Positions 7,030-16,424 of a stretch of DNA of 64,000 nt are shown here, piece by piece (the stretch's first letter is position 1; the number at the start of each line of letters is the position of its first letter). The notes under the pieces are model-generated. The model saw only the letters and a program-made list of their open reading frames with translations, made no database searches and was not told the origin of the DNA. This stretch comes from Pseudomonadota bacterium (lineage in GTDB: Bacteria; Pseudomonadota; Gammaproteobacteria; Xanthomonadales; Rhodanobacteraceae). Location of the stretch: positions 180,012 through 244,011 of the forward strand of contig JAEWGO010000012.1 in assembly GCA_023388255.1 (NCBI GenBank). Reading direction: 5' to 3'. Made by a program: the position numbers and the translations under genes.

Positions 7030-10000
7030 ATGCGTCTGACCACGATCAAGCTGGCCGGCTTCAAGTCCTTCGTCGATCCGACCACCCTGCACCTGCCGAC
7101 CAACATGACCGGCGTGGTCGGGCCGAACGGTTGCGGCAAGTCGAACATCATCGACGCGATCCGCTGGGTCATGGGCGAGAGCGCGGCCAGCCGCCTGCGC
7201 GGTGGCGCGCTGACCGACGTGATCTTCTCCGGATCGAGCGGACGCAAGCCGGTCGGCAGCGCGATGGTCGAATTGATATTCGACAATTCCGACGGCCTGA
7301 TTGCCGGCGAATACGCGAGCTACAACGAGATCTCGGTCAAGCGCATCGTCAGCCGCGACGGCCAGTCGCAATACCACCTCAACGGCGTCCGCTGCCGCCG
7401 CCGCGACATCACCGACCTCTTTCTCGGCACCGGCCTCGGTCCACGCAGCTATTCGATCATCGAGCAGGGCATGATCTCGGAGATCGTCGAAGCCGATCCC
7501 GAACAGCTGCGCAACCATCTCGAAGAAGCGGCCGGCATCTCCAAGTACAAGGAGCGCCGCAAGGAAACCGAGAGCCGCATCAAGGCGACGCGCGAGAACC
7601 TCGACCGCGTGCGCGACGTGCGCGACGAAGTCGACAAGCAGCTCGAACACCTGAATCGCCAGGCCCGGACCGCCGAACGCTGGCAGAAGCTCAAGGAAGA
7701 TCAGAAGAAGAAAGAAGCCGAGGTCAAGGCACTGAACCTGCGCGCGGCGCAAGCCGAGCTGGATGGTCACTCCGGCGCGTTGCGCAAGGCCGAACTCGCG
7801 ATCGAGCAGCAGCTCGCCGAGCAGCGCCATACCGAAGCCGCGCTCGAGACCGGGCGCGAGAAACACGCGCAGGTGACCGAACACATGAACTCGGTGCAGG
7901 CCGAGGTGTATCGCGTCGGCGCCGAGATCGCCCGTGTCGAGCAGCAGATCCAGCACAGCCGCGAACTTTCCGAGCAGCTCGAACGCACGCGTCAGGAAAC
8001 CGAACGCAGCCACGCCGAGCTCGCCGAGCACATCGATGTCGACCGCCAGCGCTTCGAGGAATTGGGTGCGCTGCTCGCCGATGCCGAACCGCAACTGGAA
8101 GCGTTGCGCGACGCCGACGAAAACGCCGGCGAAGTGCTGCGCTCGACCGAAACGAAACTCGGCGATTGGCAGGTGCAGTGGGACGAGCACGCGCGCGCCA
8201 CCTCGCAGGCCGCGCAGGCCGCCGAGGTCGAGCGTACACGCCTCGATTACCTCGACAAGCAGGCGCTGCAGGGCGACCAGCGCCGCACCGCGCTGGAGGC
8301 CGAGCGCAGCGCTGCGAACATCGACGAACTCGGGTCAGCGTTGGCCTCGCTCGACAGCGAACACGGGTTGTTGCGCGAACAGGTCGAAACGCATACCGAA
8401 GCGCTCGACGAGCGCCGCCACGCGGCCGAAGCTGCGCTCGAACAGGAACGCGCCACGCACACTGCATTGAGCGGAAAGCGCGGCAATCTCGAAAACCTGC
8501 GCGGTCGCCTTGGTTCGCTGGAGGCACTGCAGCACGCGGCGCTCGGCGAAACCGGCGCCGCCGCGAAGGCGTGGCTGCAAAATCTCGGGCTCGCCGACGC
8601 GCGTCGGCTCGGCGAAGCCTTGCAGGTCGAGGCCGGCTGGGAACGCGCGGTCGAAACGATCCTCGATGGCTGGCTCGAAGCGGTGCTGGTCGACGATCCG
8701 GCCGCGCTCGCCAACGAATTCGGTGCGCTCGGCGAAGCCGACCTCGTGCTGATGGCCACCGACTCTGCCGATTTCGAGGTGCCGGCCGACTCGCTTGCCG
8801 CGCGGGTGCGCGGACCAGCCGCGGCGCGTGCATTGCTTGCGCGCGTACGCACGGCCGACTCGGTTTCCGCGGCACGCGGCGTTTCCGCAACGCTCGCCCA
8901 AGGCGCATCCGTCGTCACGCCGGATGGCGAGTGGCTCGGCCGCGGTTTCGTGCGCGTCCAGCGCGGCGCCGGTGCGCAGGTCGGCGTGCTTGCGCGTGAG
9001 CGCGAGATCCGCGAACTCGTTGAGCGCATCGCCGGGCACGAACGCGAGATCGCCGAGCATGCCGACGCGCTCGAACGCGGCAAGCAGGAGCGCATCGACG
9101 CCGAGCGCGTGCGCGACGACGCGCAGCGCGAGCTGTACACCGCGCATCGCCGTCTCGCCGAACTGGCCGGTCAGCTGCAGAGCCAGCGCGGCCGCATCGA
9201 CAGCGCGCAGGAACGCATGACGCGCGTTGCGAAGGAACTGGAAGAGGTGACCGCCAAGCTCGACGCCGACCGCGAACAGGCGCGCGAGGCGCGCGGGCGG
9301 CTGGAAACGGCGCTCGAGCACATGGGCGATCTCGAAGAGCGCCGTCGCGCGCTCGAAGACGAACGCCGCGTCATGCTCGAGGCGCGTGAGGAAGCGCGGA
9401 TGAATGCGCGCGAGGCACGCGACGCGGCGCACCAGCTTGCGCTGTCGACCGAATCGCGGCGCACCGCCAGCGCATCGCTGGAACAGTCGCTGCAGCGCAT
9501 GCATGGCCAGCTCGCGCAGTTGGAAACGCGCCGCAACGAGATTGCAGCACAGCTCAGCAGTGGCAGTGATCCGCTGGCCGATCTCGAAGGGGAGCGCCAA
9601 GCCTGCCTCAACCAGCGCCTGCTGGTCGATCGCCAGATGGTCGAGGCTCGTCAGGTCGTCCAGGAGCACGAGGTGGAGTTGCGCCGGCTCGAACAGGCGC
9701 GTCATCAGTTCGAGCAGACCTTGAACGGCCATCGCGAGCAGGTTGCCGAGTTGCGCCTGCGCGAACAGGAACATCGTCTGCGTGCGCAGGCGTTGACCGC
9801 GGCGATTGCCGAAGCCGGTTTCGAGTTGGAGCCGCTGTTCGAGTCCTTGCCGGCCGAAGCGGATGCAACGCAATGGCAAGGCGAGCTCGGCGAGATCGAG
9901 CAGAAGATCCGCCGCCTCGAACCTGTCAACCTCGCCGCGATCCAGGAATACGAGGAACAGTCGCAGCGCAAGACCTATCTCGATGCGCAGCTCACCGACC

Positions 10001-10533
10001 TCGGCACCGCGCTCGAAACGCTCGAAGGCGCGATCCGCAAGATCGACAAGGAAACCCGCGCGCGCTTCAAGGAAACGTTCGATCGTGTCAACACCGGTGT
10101 GCAGGAACTGTTCCCGCGCCTGTTCGGCGGCGGCCACGCACACCTGGAACTGACCGGCGATGATCTGCTTTCGACTGGGGTGACGATCATGGCGCGACCG
10201 CCCGGCAAGCGCGTCAGCTCGATCTCGTTGCTGTCCGGCGGCGAGAAGGCGATGACCGCGGTGGCGATGGTGTTCGCGATCTTCCGCCTCAATCCGGCAC
10301 CGTTCTGCCTGCTCGACGAGGTCGACGCACCGCTCGATGAAGCGAACGTCGGCCGCTTCTCGGCGATGGTCACCGAGATGAGCGAGCACGTGCAGTTCAT
10401 CTTCGTCAGCCACAACAAGGCAACGATGGAAGCCGCGAAACAGCTGTGCGGCGTTACCATGCGCGAGCCCGGCGTATCGCGGCTTGTGCAGGTCGACCTC
10501 GCCGAAGCGGCCAAACTCGCTGGCGCGGCCTGA
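7030..10533 (+). CDS. smc: Chromosome segregation protein SMC
   Basis: 1167 residues, the usual length. Walker A (GPNGCGKS) is at residues 31-38. A coiled coil runs from about 165 to 500, a hinge domain covers about 500-660 (ETILDGWLEAVLVDDP), and the returning coil ends near 1000. The C-terminal ATPase head carries the signature LSGGEKA near 1068 and Walker B LLDEVDAPLDEAN near 1092. It is the ATPase of the SMC-ScpAB condensin whose other subunits are encoded at 3946-5906. Its leader (6823-7029) has no obvious gene. zipA follows on the same strand, the typical gammaproteobacterial order. Confidence 0.97.
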   Translation: MRLTTIKLAGFKSFVDPTTLHLPTNMTGVVGPNGCGKSNIIDAIRWVMGESAASRLRGGALTDVIFSGSSGRKPVGSAMVELIFDNSDGLIAGEYASYNEISVKRIVSRDGQSQYHLNGVRCRRRDITDLFLGTGLGPRSYSIIEQGMISEIVEADPEQLRNHLEEAAGISKYKERRKETESRIKATRENLDRVRDVRDEVDKQLEHLNRQARTAERWQKLKEDQKKKEAEVKALNLRAAQAELDGHSGALRKAELAIEQQLAEQRHTEAALETGREKHAQVTEHMNSVQAEVYRVGAEIARVEQQIQHSRELSEQLERTRQETERSHAELAEHIDVDRQRFEELGALLADAEPQLEALRDADENAGEVLRSTETKLGDWQVQWDEHARATSQAAQAAEVERTRLDYLDKQALQGDQRRTALEAERSAANIDELGSALASLDSEHGLLREQVETHTEALDERRHAAEAALEQERATHTALSGKRGNLENLRGRLGSLEALQHAALGETGAAAKAWLQNLGLADARRLGEALQVEAGWERAVETILDGWLEAVLVDDPAALANEFGALGEADLVLMATDSADFEVPADSLAARVRGPAAARALLARVRTADSVSAARGVSATLAQGASVVTPDGEWLGRGFVRVQRGAGAQVGVLAREREIRELVERIAGHEREIAEHADALERGKQERIDAERVRDDAQRELYTAHRRLAELAGQLQSQRGRIDSAQERMTRVAKELEEVTAKLDADREQAREARGRLETALEHMGDLEERRRALEDERRVMLEAREEARMNAREARDAAHQLALSTESRRTASASLEQSLQRMHGQLAQLETRRNEIAAQLSSGSDPLADLEGERQACLNQRLLVDRQMVEARQVVQEHEVELRRLEQARHQFEQTLNGHREQVAELRLREQEHRLRAQALTAAIAEAGFELEPLFESLPAEADATQWQGELGEIEQKIRRLEPVNLAAIQEYEEQSQRKTYLDAQLTDLGTALETLEGAIRKIDKETRARFKETFDRVNTGVQELFPRLFGGGHAHLELTGDDLLSTGVTIMARPPGKRVSSISLLSGGEKAMTAVAMVFAIFRLNPAPFCLLDEVDAPLDEANVGRFSAMVTEMSEHVQFIFVSHNKATMEAAKQLCGVTMREPGVSRLVQVDLAEAAKLAGAA

Positions 10534-10647
10534 CCCGGTCAAGCCAAGGAGTGGGAAAGAGCGCTTTTGCTTGAGAAGTCCGGCATGGTTGCCGGTCTGT
10601 TCTTCGCCGTCACGGAGGACGGCAAGAAAAACCTAGAGGACACGATC

Positions 10648-11412
10648 ATGGATTGGAATCCCGCAGTCGGCATTCCGCTCATCGTCATCGGTGCGGCCGT
10701 GCTCGTGCTGATCTATCTGTTCGGGCGGCCGAAGAAGCCGGAGCAGGGTGAACGCCGAGTGGTCCGATCCGCAGCCAGCGGCGAGCGCGTCGAGCCGACT
10801 TTCGGCGATCCCGATGCAGTGGAAGGCGAACCCGAGCAGGGCGAGCTGAATGTCGACATGCATGCCGAGCTCGACCGCCTTGGCGCCGCGGTCGCCGAAC
10901 AACATGCCGAAACCGTCGACACGGGGTCGGCGCAACGCTCCAATCTCGGCGCGCGGCCGGAGCAGCCGATCGAACGGATCGTCACCTTGTACGTTGCCGC
11001 ACGCGCCGGCGACAGTCTCGCCGGTTCCGACGTTGTCGTCGCCGCCGAGAAGGCCGGCTTGCAATTCGGCGACATGGGTATCTTCCATCGCCTCGTGCTC
11101 GGCAAGAAGGCCGACGGTCCGGTGTTCAGCATGGCCAACATGGTCAAGCCCGGCAGCTTCGACATGACCGAGCTCGACAACGTGCGCACTCCCGGTGTCA
11201 TCCTGTTCATGACGTTGCCCGGCCCGCTGCCTGCGTTGGACGCTTGGGAAATGCTGCTGCCCACCGCGCAACGCCTTGCCGAACTGCTCGACGCACAGGT
11301 GCTCGACGAGGGCCGCAACGCGCTCGGCCGCCAGCGCATCGCGCACTTGCGCGACGAATTGCGAGCGTGGGACCGGCAGCAGGAACGGAACCAGATCCGG
11401 CCCGGGCGATAG
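10648..11412 (+). CDS. zipA: Cell division protein ZipA
   Basis: 254 residues from ATG 10648, preceded by AGAGGA 7 nt upstream; a longer frame from 10567 has no ribosome site. Residues 5-24 are a single membrane anchor (VGIPLIVIGAAVLVLIYLFG). A charged Pro/Gln/Glu linker follows, then a C-terminal FtsZ-binding domain starting near residue 105 (IERIVTLYVAARAGDSLAG...FGDMGIFHRL...FSMANMVKPGSFD). ZipA tethers FtsZ filaments to the inner membrane. It follows smc by 114 bp. In many gammaproteobacteria ligA comes next, but here the next gene is convergent and unrelated. Confidence 0.92.
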   Translation: MDWNPAVGIPLIVIGAAVLVLIYLFGRPKKPEQGERRVVRSAASGERVEPTFGDPDAVEGEPEQGELNVDMHAELDRLGAAVAEQHAETVDTGSAQRSNLGARPEQPIERIVTLYVAARAGDSLAGSDVVVAAEKAGLQFGDMGIFHRLVLGKKADGPVFSMANMVKPGSFDMTELDNVRTPGVILFMTLPGPLPALDAWEMLLPTAQRLAELLDAQVLDEGRNALGRQRIAHLRDELRAWDRQQERNQIRPGR

Positions 11413-11441
11413 CTCCCGGGCAGTATCCGCCGGGCCAGCGC

Positions 11442-11469
11442 GGCCTCCGGCCGTCGCCGGCCGGAGGCC
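11442..11469. terminator. Strong GC hairpin between convergent genes
   Basis: An 11-bp perfect stem GGCCTCCGGCC/GGCCGGAGGCC with loop GTCGCC lies between the zipA stop and the convergent beta-helix gene. There is no U-tract, so it is either a weak terminator or a stabilising 3' structure for both transcripts. Confidence 0.5.
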
Positions 11470-11482
11470 CCCTCGCCAGCGA

Positions 11483-12844
11483 TCAGTGCAGGATCAGCGA
11501 TCCCGCCACCGGAGCGGGCGCGTCGTCGAAGCCGTTGCCGAAGATGCGGTCGTCGCCCTGGACGAGCGCACACGGGCTGAAGGGCGAGGTCGAATACGCG
11601 GCGATTTCCGGCGCGCCAACACTTGCCGTCGCAGCTATCGAACGCACGCCGAATCCGGCAAGCGGAGCGCGCCATGTGAACGCGCGCACGCCTGTGTCGG
11701 CGGGCGTGTCGATCTCGAAGTCGCCGAGGAACGCCTGGCCCTCGCCGGGACCGCCGGCATCCGCGCATACGCTTGCGTCGAAGTTCGCGAACAGCTGCAC
11801 GCGATAGCGCGTGTTTGCGGCGGAGTTGATGCGGCCCTCGATGATGAGGTCGTCGCCCGATTCCCGTACCGAAGTGATTTCCGGATGGTTCAACGCACCG
11901 TTCGCGCCGTTGTCGAGATCGTCGGTATCGTTGACATAGGTGTTGCCGGCGAGCGCGATGCTGCGGCATTCCGGCGAGTCGGCGGCATTGGCAAACATCA
12001 GCGAACCGATCCAGACCTCGTTGACGCTGCTCGGCGCGACGCGCACGCCGTCGCAGCGGTTGCCGGCGATCACGTTCGGCAATGCGGCGCCGAAGTCGCC
12101 GATGCGGTTCGTGTCCGCCATGACGACGACGCCGACATCGTTGCCGAGCGTCGGATTGCCGGACCGGTCGGTGCCGATCAGGTTGCCGATGACGACGTTG
12201 CGCGGCCCGGTGCTGCGGATGCCGAACGCCTTGTTGGCGGAAATCAGGTTGCGATCGGCCGGATCGGTTCCGCCGATGACGCAGAAATCGCAGTCGGCGA
12301 GGATGCCGCCGCCGCGGTTGCCCGACATTGTTCCGAAGACCTCGGAACCGATGTAGTTGCCGCGCACGCGGGATTCCGGAGCCCAGGCGCGGAAATAGAT
12401 GCCCGGCCCGTCGGCCTTGATGATCGCCAGGCCGCGGATGTCCGTCGTCGCGGCGACTTCGAACGCCGGGCCATGCGTGGCCAACGCGTCGATGACGACG
12501 CGGACCTCGGCGTTCATGCCAGTGGTCGAGGTATTCGGCGACGCGCCAGGCTGCGTGTAGCCGTCGATTTCGAGCGGCTTGGTGATCGACAGCGTCGACT
12601 GCAGCAGGATGCGCTTGTATTCGTTGGGCTGTCCGGGGATGTCGAACTCGATCCGGTCCGCGTCGTCGACCAGGTTCGCGAAACCCACCGCGGCGCGCAG
12701 GCAACGCCCGCCCATGATCCACGAGTTGCACGAGTCATCGGTGTTCTTGACGGTCAGCGTCACGGCCTGGCTTTCGCCGATGGCGGACGCGAGGAAGAAC
12801 AGGGCGAGCCCGAGGCGCGCGCGGATGGTCGAGGGGAAAGTCAT
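11483..12844 (-). CDS. Secreted right-handed beta-helix protein with GNGFD tail
   Basis: 453 residues. A signal peptide (about residues 1-27, ending ESQA) precedes a CSLREA-like entry motif (TVKNTDDSCN...GGRCLRAAV). Parallel beta-helix rungs follow, with recurrent phrases such as IDGYTQPGASPNTS, RVRGNYIGSEVFG, VIGNLIGTDRSGNPTLGN and PNVIAGNRCDGV. A beta-sandwich follows (RYRVQLFANFD...). Near the end it carries DDRIFGNGFD, similar to the tail of the protein at 60742-63948. Such proteins are exported to the surface or medium; binding or enzymatic activity cannot be told from sequence. It stands alone between convergent zipA and a TetR gene. Confidence 0.75.
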   Translation of the reverse strand: MTFPSTIRARLGLALFFLASAIGESQAVTLTVKNTDDSCNSWIMGGRCLRAAVGFANLVDDADRIEFDIPGQPNEYKRILLQSTLSITKPLEIDGYTQPGASPNTSTTGMNAEVRVVIDALATHGPAFEVAATTDIRGLAIIKADGPGIYFRAWAPESRVRGNYIGSEVFGTMSGNRGGGILADCDFCVIGGTDPADRNLISANKAFGIRSTGPRNVVIGNLIGTDRSGNPTLGNDVGVVVMADTNRIGDFGAALPNVIAGNRCDGVRVAPSSVNEVWIGSLMFANAADSPECRSIALAGNTYVNDTDDLDNGANGALNHPEITSVRESGDDLIIEGRINSAANTRYRVQLFANFDASVCADAGGPGEGQAFLGDFEIDTPADTGVRAFTWRAPLAGFGVRSIAATASVGAPEIAAYSTSPFSPCALVQGDDRIFGNGFDDAPAPVAGSLILH

Positions 12845-13007
12845 TGCGTCTCCATACGTGCGGACCGGCGGCCCGCGTCACGAAGTCCATCGGCGCGGGG
12901 AATCGCTTCCTATCGCGCCAGGCGGTCGCGATGCGACGAGTCGCCCGCAGCCGGCGACGAGGCGTTGCCTCGGGGGCAGCCGCGAATACGCGGCGCTGCG
13001 GCAATCG

Positions 13008-13640
13008 TTAGCGCACGTACGTCGCTGCGAGCGCGTTGAGGTGATAGCGCTCGGCGTCGCGCAGGAACGGCGCGACCAGCATCATGACCTGGTGGATGCC
13101 GCGGTTGAGGTCCGCCTCGTCGGCGTTGGGCTTGCCGCCGCGGACCGCGTTGAAGTTCATCCAGAATGTGGTGACCAGCAGGATGTTTTCGGCGAGGGCG
13201 CGGATCTCGCCCGCGCTCGCGCGCATCGCGCCAGTGCCGGCGAGGCCGCGCAGCAGGTCGGTTGCGCTGGCCGCGGCGCGCCCCATGATGCGCGAGAAGC
13301 GCAGCTTCAGCTTGCGGTTGCGCGCGAGGATGTCGACGAGGTCGCGGTACAGGAAGCGGTAGTGCCAGAGCGATTCGAACACAAGGTGCAACTGCAGCCA
13401 GATGTCTTCGAGATTCGGTGCGCGGCCGTCGGGCAGCAACAGGGCATCGCCGATGCGCGCTTCATAGCGCGCGAACAGGTGCTCGACGATGTCGTCCTTG
13501 TTGCGGAAGTGGTAGTACAGATTGCCCGGACTGATGCCGAGCTCGTCCGCGATGTGGTTCGTCGTGACGTTCGGTTCGCCCTGCGCATTGAACATCGCGA
13601 GGCTGGTCTCGAGGATGCGCTCGCGGGTCTGGCGCGCCAT
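13008..13640 (-). CDS. TetR/AcrR family transcriptional regulator
   Basis: 210 residues. The N-terminal HTH is classical TetR: TRERILETSLAMFNAQGEPNVTTNHIADELGISPGNLYYHFRNKDDIV. The C-terminal ligand domain (about 80-205) is of the large-helical type (LHYRFLYRDL-like WHYRFLYRDLVDIL) common near lipid-metabolism genes. It is encoded 19 bp after the acyl-CoA-binding protein gene and probably in one operon with it, divergent from the reductase at 14057. That arrangement suggests it represses the acyl-CoA genes in response to a fatty acyl ligand, but no operator palindrome could be identified. Confidence 0.85.
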   Translation of the reverse strand: MARQTRERILETSLAMFNAQGEPNVTTNHIADELGISPGNLYYHFRNKDDIVEHLFARYEARIGDALLLPDGRAPNLEDIWLQLHLVFESLWHYRFLYRDLVDILARNRKLKLRFSRIMGRAAASATDLLRGLAGTGAMRASAGEIRALAENILLVTTFWMNFNAVRGGKPNADEADLNRGIHQVMMLVAPFLRDAERYHLNALAATYVR

Positions 13641-13659
13641 GCGCGAAACGGAAGTGCGG

Positions 13660-13917
13660 CTAGCCGCCGAGCTTCTTCACGAGATCGACGTACTTCTGCA
13701 TCGCGTCCTCGCTCCTGGTGCCCTTGAGTTTGGCCCAGGCCTCGTATTTCGCGGTACCCACGAAATCGAAGAAGCCCGGTTTCGGTCCCGACACGTCGCC
13801 ATCCGAACCCTGCTTGTACAGCGCGTACAGCTTCAGCAGCGTGTCGTTGTCGGGACGTTCGGAGAGCTTCTTGACGTCTTCGGCGGCTTGTTCGAAACGG
13901 GTCTTGAGGTCGGGCAT
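13660..13917 (-). CDS. Acyl-CoA-binding protein (ACBP)
   Basis: 85 residues from ATG 13917, with GGAAGAG just upstream. It matches the ACBP four-helix family along its whole length: FEQAAEDVKKLSERPDNDTLLKLYALYKQGSDGDV, then GPKPGFFDFVGTAKYEAWAKLKGTRSEDAMQKYVDLVKKL. The YALYKQ, KYEAW and K positions that bind the CoA phosphate are present. ACBPs hold medium- and long-chain acyl-CoA in the cytoplasm and deliver it to enzymes. Its place between a TetR gene and a divergent fatty acyl-CoA-reductase-like gene fits that role. A longer upstream frame to 14091 lacks support. Confidence 0.92.
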   Translation of the reverse strand: MPDLKTRFEQAAEDVKKLSERPDNDTLLKLYALYKQGSDGDVSGPKPGFFDFVGTAKYEAWAKLKGTRSEDAMQKYVDLVKKLGG

Positions 13918-14056
13918 GGCTCTTCCGTTGCTGGGCGCCTTGGCGAATGGCGAGCTTACAACAGCGCGCCCGCGCGCGGTCAACCGGCGTAGCCAGCGGC
14001 GAGCACGCGCCGCTATGCTTGTGGCAACGCGCACATGCTTCGGGGAGGAGACGGCC

Positions 14057-16045
14057 ATGACGTATTTCGTGACGGGAGCGACCGGGTTCATCGGGCGTCA
14101 TCTGCTGGAGCGGTTGCTCGAACGCAAGGGCACGATCCACTGCCTCGTGCGCAAGGAATCGCTTGCGAAGTTCGCCGCGTTGCGCGATGAGCTGGGTGCC
14201 GACGACAAGCGCCTCGTCGCGGTGGTCGGCGACCTCGCGAAACCGAAGCTCGGCATCGCGCCCACCACGGCACGCGCGCTGGCCGGCAAGATCAAGCACC
14301 TGTTCCACCTGGCTGCGTTGTACGACCTGTCGGCGGACGCGACAAGCCAGATTTCGTTGAACGTGGACGGCACGCGGCACGCGCTCGAATTTTCCGATGC
14401 GATCAAGGCCGGCTGCTTCCACCACATCAGTTCGATCGCGGTCGCGGGCCTCTATCCTGGCGTGTTCCGCGAGGACATGTTCGACGAGGCGGAAGAACTC
14501 GATCATCCGTATTTCCGCACCAAACACGATGCCGAAGCGCTGGTCCGCAAGGAGTATGCGCGACCGTACCGGATCTATCGTCCGGGCATCGTGATCGGCG
14601 ATTCGCGTACCGGCGTGATCGACAAGATCGACGGCCCGTACTACTTCTTCCGCCTGATCAAGAAAATGCGCGAGATGCTGCCGCCGTGGATGCCGACGAT
14701 CGGGCTCGAAGGCGGACGGCTCAATCTGGTACCCGTGGACTGGGTCGCCGCCGCGCTCGACCACATCGCGCACAAGCCGTCGCTCGATGGCCATACCTTC
14801 CATTTGACCGATCCGGCACCGCGTCGCATCGGCGAAGTCCTGAATCTGTTCGCGCGCGCCGGCCACGCGCCGCAGATGACGATGCGCCTCGATGCGCGCA
14901 TGTTCGGTTTCATTCCGGGCAGCGTGCGCTCGGCGCTCGGCAGCCTGCCGCCGGTCAAGCGCGTGGTGAATGTCCTGTTGCGCGACCTCGGCATTCCGGC
15001 CTCGGTGATGAAGTTCGTCAACTATCCGACACGCTTTGATTGCCGCGAGACAGAGCGCGCACTGAAGGGTTCGAAGATCAAGCTGCCCAGGCTCGACGAC
15101 TACGCGTGGCGGCTGTGGGACTACTGGGAACGCCATCTCGATCCGGACCTGTTCGTCGACCATTCGCTCGGCGGCAAGGTCAAGGGCAAGGTCGTCGTCG
15201 TCACGGGCGGCTCGTCCGGCATCGGCAAGGCCGCTGCGATGAAGATCGCCGCAGCCGGCGCGAAGCTCGTGATCTGCGCGCGCGGCGCGGACGAACTGGC
15301 CGAGACGAAAAAAGAGATCGAAGCGGCCGGCGGCATCTGCCACACCTACCAGGTCGATCTTGCCGATCTCGCTTCGTGCGATGCGTTCGTCGCCAGCGTG
15401 ATCGCCGATCACGGCCGCGTCGACATCCTTGTCAACAACGCCGGGCGCTCGATCCGTCGCGCGATCGGCGCCAGCTTCGACCGCTTCCATGATTTCGAGC
15501 GCACGATGCAGCTGAACTATTTCGGCGCGCTGCGGCTGATCATGGGAGTGCTGCCCGGCATGGCCGAACGCCATCGTGGCCACATCATCAATATCTCGTC
15601 GATCGGCGTGCTGACCAATTCGCCGCGCTTCTCGGCCTACGTCGCCTCGAAAGCCGCGCTGGACGCGTTCTCACGCTGCGCGCAAGCCGAGTATTCGGAC
15701 AATGGCGTCAGTTTCACCACGATCAACATGCCATTGGTGAAGACGCCGATGATCGCGCCGACCAAGATGTACGAATCGGTGCCGACGCTATCGCCGGAGG
15801 AAGCTGCCGACATCATCATCGAGGCTATTGTCGAGAAGCCCGTGCGCATCGCGACGCGCCTCGGCGTCTTCGCCCAAGTGTTCTATGCGCTGGCGCCGCG
15901 CGTCTACGAGATCGTCATGAACACCGCGTTCCGGCTGTTCCCGGATTCATCCGCGGCGAAAGGCATGAAGGGCAGGGCGGAGTTGCAGCAACCCACCAGC
16001 GAGCAGATTGCCGTCGCTGCGTTGCTGCGAGGCGTTCATTGGTAG
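14057..16045 (+). CDS. Two-domain SDR protein, probable fatty acyl-CoA reductase
   Basis: 662 residues from ATG 14057, preceded by a strong GGGGAGGAG site; the frame open further upstream is not credible. The N-terminal half is an extended SDR/NAD_binding_4 domain (TGATGFIGRHLLERLL; LFHLAALYDL; catalytic YFRTK, Y152/K156). The C-terminal half, from about residue 376, is a classical SDR (VVTGGSSGIGKAA; NNAG; catalytic YVASK, Y528/K532). This length and order match mycobacterial AcrA1-type and Marinobacter fatty acyl-CoA reductases, which convert acyl-CoA to aldehyde or alcohol. A divergent acyl-CoA-binding protein and TetR regulator support lipid chemistry. The exact product, alcohol or aldehyde, is not determined by sequence. 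Confidence 0.78.
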   Translation: MTYFVTGATGFIGRHLLERLLERKGTIHCLVRKESLAKFAALRDELGADDKRLVAVVGDLAKPKLGIAPTTARALAGKIKHLFHLAALYDLSADATSQISLNVDGTRHALEFSDAIKAGCFHHISSIAVAGLYPGVFREDMFDEAEELDHPYFRTKHDAEALVRKEYARPYRIYRPGIVIGDSRTGVIDKIDGPYYFFRLIKKMREMLPPWMPTIGLEGGRLNLVPVDWVAAALDHIAHKPSLDGHTFHLTDPAPRRIGEVLNLFARAGHAPQMTMRLDARMFGFIPGSVRSALGSLPPVKRVVNVLLRDLGIPASVMKFVNYPTRFDCRETERALKGSKIKLPRLDDYAWRLWDYWERHLDPDLFVDHSLGGKVKGKVVVVTGGSSGIGKAAAMKIAAAGAKLVICARGADELAETKKEIEAAGGICHTYQVDLADLASCDAFVASVIADHGRVDILVNNAGRSIRRAIGASFDRFHDFERTMQLNYFGALRLIMGVLPGMAERHRGHIINISSIGVLTNSPRFSAYVASKAALDAFSRCAQAEYSDNGVSFTTINMPLVKTPMIAPTKMYESVPTLSPEEAADIIIEAIVEKPVRIATRLGVFAQVFYALAPRVYEIVMNTAFRLFPDSSAAKGMKGRAELQQPTSEQIAVAALLRGVHW

Positions 16046-16165
16046 ACGAGCTGCGTTTACGCGATGCCATCGGGCATCGCCTGCGGCTTTTCTCGCGAGC
16101 CACCGATGGAGAGCGGCCAAGGCCGCGCTCTCGCAGGATTCGTTCTCGCAGGATTCCTTGAAAGG
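16046..16165. other. Hairpin-rich spacer after the reductase gene
   Basis: A perfect hairpin GCGATGCC-ATCG-GGCATCGC lies at 16061-16080 and is followed by a short CTTTT tract; it may end the reductase transcript. A second hairpin built on GCGGCC-AA-GGCCGC is at 16112-16126, and a short direct repeat TTCTCGCAGGATTC-like follows near 16129-16157. Confidence 0.5.
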
Positions 16166-16339
16166 ATGGTGTATGTCGCAGTTCTCAACGCCCTCACGCC
16201 GGGTTTGATCCTGTTCGGATCCTTGAAGGAAGACTGGAGTGCGTTTTCCTATTGGGTCGAGCAGGACGGGCTGGTTGTTCTCTTTTCGGCTGCTTGCTTT
16301 CTTGTGGTGCCGGCTCTTCGCAAGGCTCTTCTTCCGTAG
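16166..16339 (+). CDS. Possible small membrane protein, hypothetical
   Basis: A 57-residue frame from ATG 16166, with AAAGGA 2-5 nt upstream, would encode two hydrophobic stretches (VYVAVLNALTPGLILFGSL and GLVVLFSAACFLVVPALRKALL) around a polar loop (KEDWSAFSYWVEQDG). The composition is plausible for a small two-pass membrane protein. GC at third positions is lower than in neighbouring genes, and no family is recognised. It could equally be a chance frame in a repeat-rich spacer. Confidence 0.3.
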   Translation: MVYVAVLNALTPGLILFGSLKEDWSAFSYWVEQDGLVVLFSAACFLVVPALRKALLP

Positions 16340-16424
16340 GTCGCAAGAGAGAGTCGGATTCGACCTGCGAACCATCCTGCTCGGAACTGCGGCATAGGCG
16401 GGGGGAGGTTCGATGCAAGCAGGT

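Noticed and set aside
8335..10542. 735-residue open frame antisense to smc
   Set aside because: High-GC coding DNA leaves the opposite strand open; the sequence is low-complexity Arg/Leu/Ala/Gln with no domain, while the sense frame is an unambiguous SMC.
13307..15583. 758-residue minus-strand frame opposite the reductase
   Set aside because: It lies opposite a protein with two intact SDR catalytic sites and merges out of frame into the TetR gene.
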